From Diplosphaera chodatii (Eukaryota > Chlorophyta > Trebouxiophyceae > Prasiolales > Stichococcaceae): a DNA stretch of 64,000 bases. Of the stretch, positions 59,301 to 64,000 are shown in pieces (within the stretch, counting starts at the first letter, position 1; every line of letters starts with the position of its first letter). Both the position numbers and the translations under genes were made by a program. The notes under the pieces are model-generated. The model ran no database searches, was not told the DNA's origin, and worked only from the letters and a program-made list of their open reading frames with translations. Location of the stretch: NCBI GenBank assembly GCA_032358165.1, contig JAALGY010000037.1, forward strand, positions 273,001-337,000, written 5' to 3'.

Positions 59301-62238
59301 CAAACAGCAGTAGGCGCTGACATGTCACACGCCTCCAGACCTTTATTGAAACGCCAACAGAAGTATGCACTCACGTGCGGTACAGGCGGTGGGCAGCCCG
59401 CCAGGCGCCTCGCCACTCGCAGCCAAGCCGGATCCGCAGCCGCAGCGGTGCATCAGCCCGACGGATGCCTCCACCCCGAGCCGCCCCTTGCGAGCGACGC
59501 GGGCCCTGTTCTCGCCGGGCGCCAGCATGCGCTCCCCGCTGGGGGGCCACCACCCCCCGGCGGCCGGGGCAGCAGGCGTTCACGGCATTGCACCTGGCGG
59601 CATTGGCTCAGCTGCATCGCCGCCGGCAGGGCAGCCCTCACCGCACCAGCTGCGGCGTTCCCCACCACCTCCGCATGAGCGCACACCACAGAGGCCATGC
59701 AGCGCTTCGCAGCCAGTCATCCTGTCGCCATTTGCACTGCCCAGCGTCCAGGGCACGCCTCTTGCGGCGGAGCGGCAGCCTGCAGGCCAGCAGCCTGGCC
59801 AGGCGGTGCTGGCAAGTCCTCCCGTATGCGCTATGCCTTGCAGCGCGCCGAAGTCACCCTCGCAGCCAGAGCACAACAGCCAGCCACAGCCAACAGCTGG
59901 CAGGCCCGCGCCTGGGGCGGCTGCTGCTGGTCCACCCAGGCCAGTGGAGTTGGAGGCCAGCGGCAGGCTGCCTCCGCAGCGACCAACACAGGCAGCATGC
60001 GCACCTGCACATGCTGCATCCTTTGGCAGGACATCCCGCGTCGCAGCACGACAGAAGCGTACTGCAGCACCTGGTACAGCAGTCCCAGCTGCAAAGCGCA
60101 GGCGGAGCCGCGCAGCAGCTGACAGCACTCTGGGCGCGGTGCCTGCGAGTCAAGGGGCACTCAGCAGCGTGCCTACGGCAGGTGCAGCCCCGCAGCCGAA
60201 GCGGCGCAAGGCCGTGCAGCCCGCACAGGCCATGGCCACACAGCAGCAGCGTGACCCTCACAGTGGCCCTGGGCTGGGGTGTGCAAAGTGCCGCGGAGGA
60301 CAATCCGGATGTCGCTGCTGTCGCACAGCCAGAGTCCACTGGCTCGAGGTGAGGCCGGCATGCTGCTGACATGGGATATCAGCATCGCACAAGGAGAGCT
60401 GAAAATTGTGCTGCGCATCGGGTTGTTGGACCCCTTATGACGTGCCATCTGGGCTGCTCACACAGGCACGAGGCAAGGATCATACATGTGACCCGCTGCT
60501 GATGGCCATGCGGAACCGCCTGGGGTATGGCCACGATGAGATTGCCAAGGGCGTCCCGTACGACGGTCCCGCACTTGGAGACGCAGCGGCTCGCATGATT
60601 TCCCCAGCAGCTGCACCAGCAGCGCCAGTGGGGCAGCCAGCAGGCATGGAGCGGCGCAGCTGGTGCAGCCGGGCACCAGATTGCACGGGTCAGAACCCCA
60701 CAGCGGCGCTTGCAGGCACGCTCGCGGCACACCCTTCCATGCCAACAGCTGCAGCAGGTGCCAGCTCGAAGCAGCCAGACGCACGGCAGGACACAGCTAC
60801 GATGCCCCCACCAGTGGATGGGGCAGTGTTGGCGGTAGGCAGCAGAGACTTCTGTGCTACTGGAGGCGGTACCCAGCCCATCAGCCAGCAGTCGCCAGCG
60901 AGACAGGCTTCGTGTGATGTAACAGAGGGCAGGCCGCCTGAGCATGCGCAGCGAAACAGCAGCAGCGGTGCGGAGCAGCTCCAGCCGCCGCCTGACCAAC
61001 CGCTGCCAGCTGGCCTGCAGACGTTACAGCAGCCAGAACCTGCTGCAGCAGCCGCACCGCCGCCGCAAGTGCCGAAGCTGGCGGCAGATCAGCCACAGGA
61101 CCTGCAGTGGACCAAGGCAACACCTGCGGTTGTCGGCAAGCAGCACGCTGTGGTTGTGCCTGCCACAGCTGTCCAGGCGGCAGCACCAAAGCCTGTTGTG
61201 GCAACGCCCACGACAGAGTCGCCGGCGCGAGGCAGTGGACTGCCACCAGAAGCGATCAGGCGGCCCGGTGGGAGCACGGCCAGCCCAGCTGGGTCGAGGC
61301 CCTCGGCAGCAGACCTATGTCCTGCAGCTGCGCCATTGCCATCGGGTACCTAATGCTTTCTGCCAGGGAATGATGCGTGCTGATTGGCGACTTTGGTGAC
61401 GAACAGATATCCGGCAATGTCATCAGAGATGTCGCTTGCTTGCCTGCCCACAGGTCAGACCCCAGTGATGCACCCAGCAGAGCAGGCGCCATCACAGCCA
61501 GCGGGTGGCAGCGTGGGCCCCAGGCAGGCTGGCCTGCCGATGGTGAGCCCCAGACTTGCAACAATGCTTCAGCCCTGCCCGTCCTTTGCAGCGTCCTGGG
61601 CCTCGCTTGGTGGCATGCGCCCAGCCCCTGGCCTGGCCAGGCCCCAAGACCCGCAGCCAGCCCCGCAGCCGCGCGCGCCGGCCTCCCTGGCTGCAGCACT
61701 GGCACCCGCCCCGGCTCATGGCATCCCATCTGCCGCGCCGCGCTTGGCAGCCACCGAACAGGCGCCGCAGCCAGCGGGCGCGACAACAGCGCCCATCTCA
61801 CCAGCTGCCGCACCCCCAGGGCGCCTCAGGAGGTTCTGCAGCAACATGGCAGCGTCTCCAGCAGCAGCTGAGGCGCCCAGGAGTGTGCGGCGAGTGGCGT
61901 CTGCTGCTGTTGCTGCTGCTGGCACATCACCAGCAGCCTGCCAGGCGGCAGGCCGGCACACGCAGCCCAAGCGCGGGGGCGCGCCACTGGAGAACCCCAT
62001 CAATCAACCGGCCAGCCACCCTGTCAAGCGCCGCAGGTCGACAGGAGGGCTAGCCGGGCTGTTTCCTGCGGTGCATACAGCTGGGAATGGGGTAATGGCA
62101 GCACCAGAGGTGTCAGAGCTCTGGTACAAGAAGCGCACGCCGAAGCCTGTCAAGCCGTTCGTGGCAGAGACATCCAAGGAGTACAACCGCCGGCAGCGGG
62201 CAGAGGCAGCCTCCTGCCGGCAGCCCAGAAGACGATGA
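56350..62238 (+). CDS. Large S/T-P-rich protein with Cys motif, possible Sld3/Treslin-like
   Basis: Probable start 56350 (MTGTMANSAAAVQGGTSDNG; Met at 56362 also possible). N-terminal exons to about 57270 are helical: VEALATELHTTLSR, AVLRQLLLPGRSLGERYASG, EAVAQLLLRLWMFALPC and VLVEVLLQELQPMPEGLRKF. A long low-complexity Ala/Pro/Gln/Ser region follows, with many Ser-Pro and Thr-Pro sites (QQSPSGIDALRSPARR near 59160). A compact cysteine motif, GCAKCRGGQSGCRCC (about 60280-60330), is followed across an intron by DHTCDPLLMAMRNRLGYGHD. Exons about 59392-60348, 60466-61344 and 61454-62238 join in phase; the end reads YNRRQRAEAASCRQPRRR. Exons between 57300 and 59050 are uncertain. The helical N-terminus plus CDK-like sites recall Sld3/Treslin, but this is speculative. 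Two genes cannot be excluded. Confidence 0.5.
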
Positions 62239-62515
62239 CAGCGGAGCCAAACACACTGTGAGCCAAGTCAGATCTGTCCACCTACAGCAGAGCAGTGGGT
62301 GCAAACGGCATAGTGTCGGGAGCAAGCATAGCAATTAGCTGGGACGGTGCACTGCATGGGCTCATGGGCTCATTCCGGCTCTGGCATATCAATGCTGGGA
62401 TTCAAGCAGCGGGCATTACAAACATAGGGTTACTGCTTCCCTGTACAAGGTTACAACAGGACACTGCATGCATTGTTAGTTTCGCACGTGTGACTTTTGA
62501 GCACCGTGCGCAGGG

Positions 62516-62520
62516 TGTAA
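62516..62520 (+). terminator. Putative poly(A) signal TGTAA for the S/T-P-rich gene
   Basis: It lies 278 bases past the stop of the S/T-P-rich gene. Inferred from position. Confidence 0.35.
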
Positions 62521-62806
62521 GCATGTGGACAGCGCTGTGGCACGAATCTTTTGGCTGATTGTCTGGTTTACTGCCATAACAAAGACTTCAAGACAGGAGA
62601 ATAGACTCATCACCAAACCGCTGCGACTCACACAATCTGCAGTTGCTCGCACTATAGCAAGCCAATGACACGCACTCATGGTGCGTTCGCTGGTGAGGTG
62701 CTAGCTCCAACCATCACCGTTTCAGGGCCCTCAAAATTGCTGCAAGCATGCAAGCAGGCTACCCATGATATACTGCGTGCGCCCTCACACTCAAACCCCT
62801 TGAATA

Positions 62807-62811
62807 TTACA
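62807..62811 (-). terminator. Putative poly(A) signal TGTAA for the desaturase
   Basis: TTACA on the plus strand, 188 bases past the desaturase stop. Inferred from position. Confidence 0.4.
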
Positions 62812-62998
62812 AACAGCTATTCGAACACACGTCACACAGTGTCCGCTGTCACCGACAACCGGGATGCCTGCTTTCCGACTGACGCAGAACATCAGCGGCT
62901 TCCTGCGGGAACATCACTTGGCGCAGCCACACCCCAACTCACTCTCTTCTCTCCCTTCAGCACATGTTCTCCGCCTAATGGTGGCGTGCCAGCTGCGT

Positions 62999-64000
62999 TC
63001 AAGGTGCAGCAGCAGGTGTAAACCTGAGCCTCTCCTGTGCCTTCTCGCTCCTGCAGAGCATCCAGACAAATGGCATCACAGCATGTCCTGGAAGGCTTGG
63101 AATGGCATGTTGACCAAGTGCGCCTGATGGAAGCAGGACCGCGACTAATGGGGCTGAGAAGAAAGACGCACGGCAGCTTGACATTGCTGGCCAGGCCCAG
63201 CCGTCGCAGCAAGCTGACGACCTGCCATGTCATGTCGAACTGCGCAAAACAACAACCACAAGTTGACGTAGTAGTAGGCAGCAAGATGAAGGATTGGCCA
63301 GCACATCAATCAAGCACACTAGCTAGTTGGTGTTGCCCTCAGGTTCGCTAAATTGCACTCACCTGGCCCTTCTCGAAGCCATGACGCGCTGAATACTCAA
63401 AAGCTGCACACAGACAATGCAGCTCGTGTGTACACTCCGTCCAGATTCTACGAGACTGTCAGACTTGCACATGGTGGCACCCCTGATTACGCTGCTCCTC
63501 GTGCACATTGACAAAAGCTCACCGTGGTGGTTGTTGTGCCAGCCCTCACCAAACGCCAGCACTGCAACCCACCTGTGCACGCGCGGCACACACCATTGAC
63601 AAATTGCTCACCAAGCAAGACTGCACTATTGCACACTGACGCTGGTCCACTGAGCCTGTACAGGTGACGTGATGCATGTGGCCGCACCAGTTGTTGCGCG
63701 ACTGGTCGCCGGTGTTGAAGCTCTGGCTGCCCCACACGTGCGATGCTGAGTTGACGAACCAGGTGATGTGGTACACCCACACAGCCCGCAGCGCCCCGCC
63801 CCACACCTGAGCACATGCCACGCCAGCTAAGGTTGGAAGGTTGTCGCGACAGCAAAGCTTGCCCCAAGTCGTGACTTCTTTGCTGCAATGTGGTATGAGG
63901 TGTCAACACACGAGTGCACTACTGCTGTGCTACTTGGGAGACTGAGAGTACGTGCCACCCACTAGTCTGCACAGGAACTAGCAGGGCGAAGGGCGGCCGT
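62999..64000 (-). CDS. Acyl-lipid/acyl-CoA delta-9-type desaturase (ADS family), 5' end missing
   Basis: This is the 3' part of a gene running off the window end. Exons near 63825-63705 (LRAVWVYHITWFVNSASHVW then GSQSFNTGDQSRNNW), 63590-63540 (VAVLAFGEGWHNNHH), 63405-63362 (AFEYSARHGFEKGQ), 63284-about 63178 (FDMTWQVVSLLRRLGLASNV then KLP) and 63054-62999 (SEKAQERLRFTPAAAP) join in phase. The histidine boxes that hold the di-iron centre include SASHVWG and WHNNHHAFEYSARHG. The ending LGLASNVKLP is the typical ADS C-terminus. The enzyme is membrane-bound, in plastid or ER. The first His box (HRxxxH) would lie beyond the window. Substrate and position of the double bond cannot be told. The last-exon choice removes a long frame-extension artefact. 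Confidence 0.9.

Larger units (their letters stand above)
62239..62998. other. Convergent intergenic region
   Basis: This 760-base gap is richer in A and T than the flanking exons, and no gene is seen. Each convergent neighbour has a TGTAA signal here, at 62516-62520 (+) and 62807-62811 (-). Confidence 0.45.

Noticed and set aside
59375..60352. 325-residue alternative plus-strand frame
   Set aside because: It overlaps the S/T-P-rich exon in another frame. The chosen frame joins neighbouring exons in phase and contains the Cys motif.
62892..63284. Desaturase reading through to 62892
   Set aside because: The stretch after KLP becomes unlike the family. A GTGCGT donor and a GCAG acceptor restore the usual short tail ending at 62999.
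1..64000. Search for transposons, CRISPR arrays, rRNA and phage genes
   Set aside because: No transposase, reverse transcriptase, long terminal repeat, spaced repeat array or rRNA segment was seen; only small tandem repeats.

Overview
The window is nuclear DNA of a photosynthetic green alga (Chlorophyta, probably a trebouxiophyte or related core chlorophyte; I cannot name the genus). Genes are densely split by short introns that begin mostly with GTG and end mostly with GCAG. Exons are GC-rich and alanine-rich. The window encodes photosystem I proteins (PsaF and two LHCA antenna proteins), a plant-type ERO1, a plant-type topoisomerase VI B subunit and an ADS-type acyl desaturase. No bacterial, organellar, rRNA, CRISPR or transposon sequence was recognised. 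I worked out exon boundaries by hand from reading frames, GT/AG sites and family knowledge; they are complete for eIF3e, eIF3i, PsaF, both LHCA genes and SAR1, and approximate elsewhere.

Layout, left to right: 3' part of an acidic PIP-box protein (+, 70-1630); eIF3e (-, 2077-4464); small coiled-coil protein (+, 4531-6020); MCTP-like multi-C2 membrane protein (-, 6227-12205); predicted plastid membrane protein (+, 12564-14317); DHHC palmitoyltransferase (-, 14459-16385); weak small gene (+, 16564-17269); ERO1 (-, 17580-20420); eIF3i (+, 21035-22837); unknown membrane protein (+, 23285-25476); PsaF (-, 26101-27444); 2-oxoglutarate dehydrogenase E2 (-, 27774-29993); LHCA2/9-like (-, 30632-31944); LHCA4/5-like (+, 32187-34545); CTF18 (-, 34897-40613); eIF4B-like (+, 41076-43131); SLC35B1/UTR-like nucleotide-sugar transporter (+, 44130-45668); small unknown protein (-, 46100-46629); SAR1 (+, 47257-49044); TOP6B (+, 49654-54148); RRS1 (-, 54463-55795); large S/T-P-rich, possibly Sld3/Treslin-like protein (+, 56350-62238); ADS-type desaturase, 5' end missing (-, 62999 to window end).

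Functional themes: translation and ribosome assembly (eIF3e, eIF3i, eIF4B-like, RRS1); the ER and secretory pathway (ERO1, SAR1, UDP-sugar transporter, DHHC, MCTP); DNA replication and topology (CTF18, PIP-box protein, TOP6B, possible Sld3); and photosystem I (PsaF plus two LHCAs within about 8.5 kb).

Strands alternate almost gene by gene, which creates many short divergent promoters. The most interesting signal is that several of these carry a perfect inverted repeat close to their midpoint. In the LHCA/LHCA promoter the repeat is centred exactly halfway between the two start codons. This pattern was seen by eye and its significance has not been computed.
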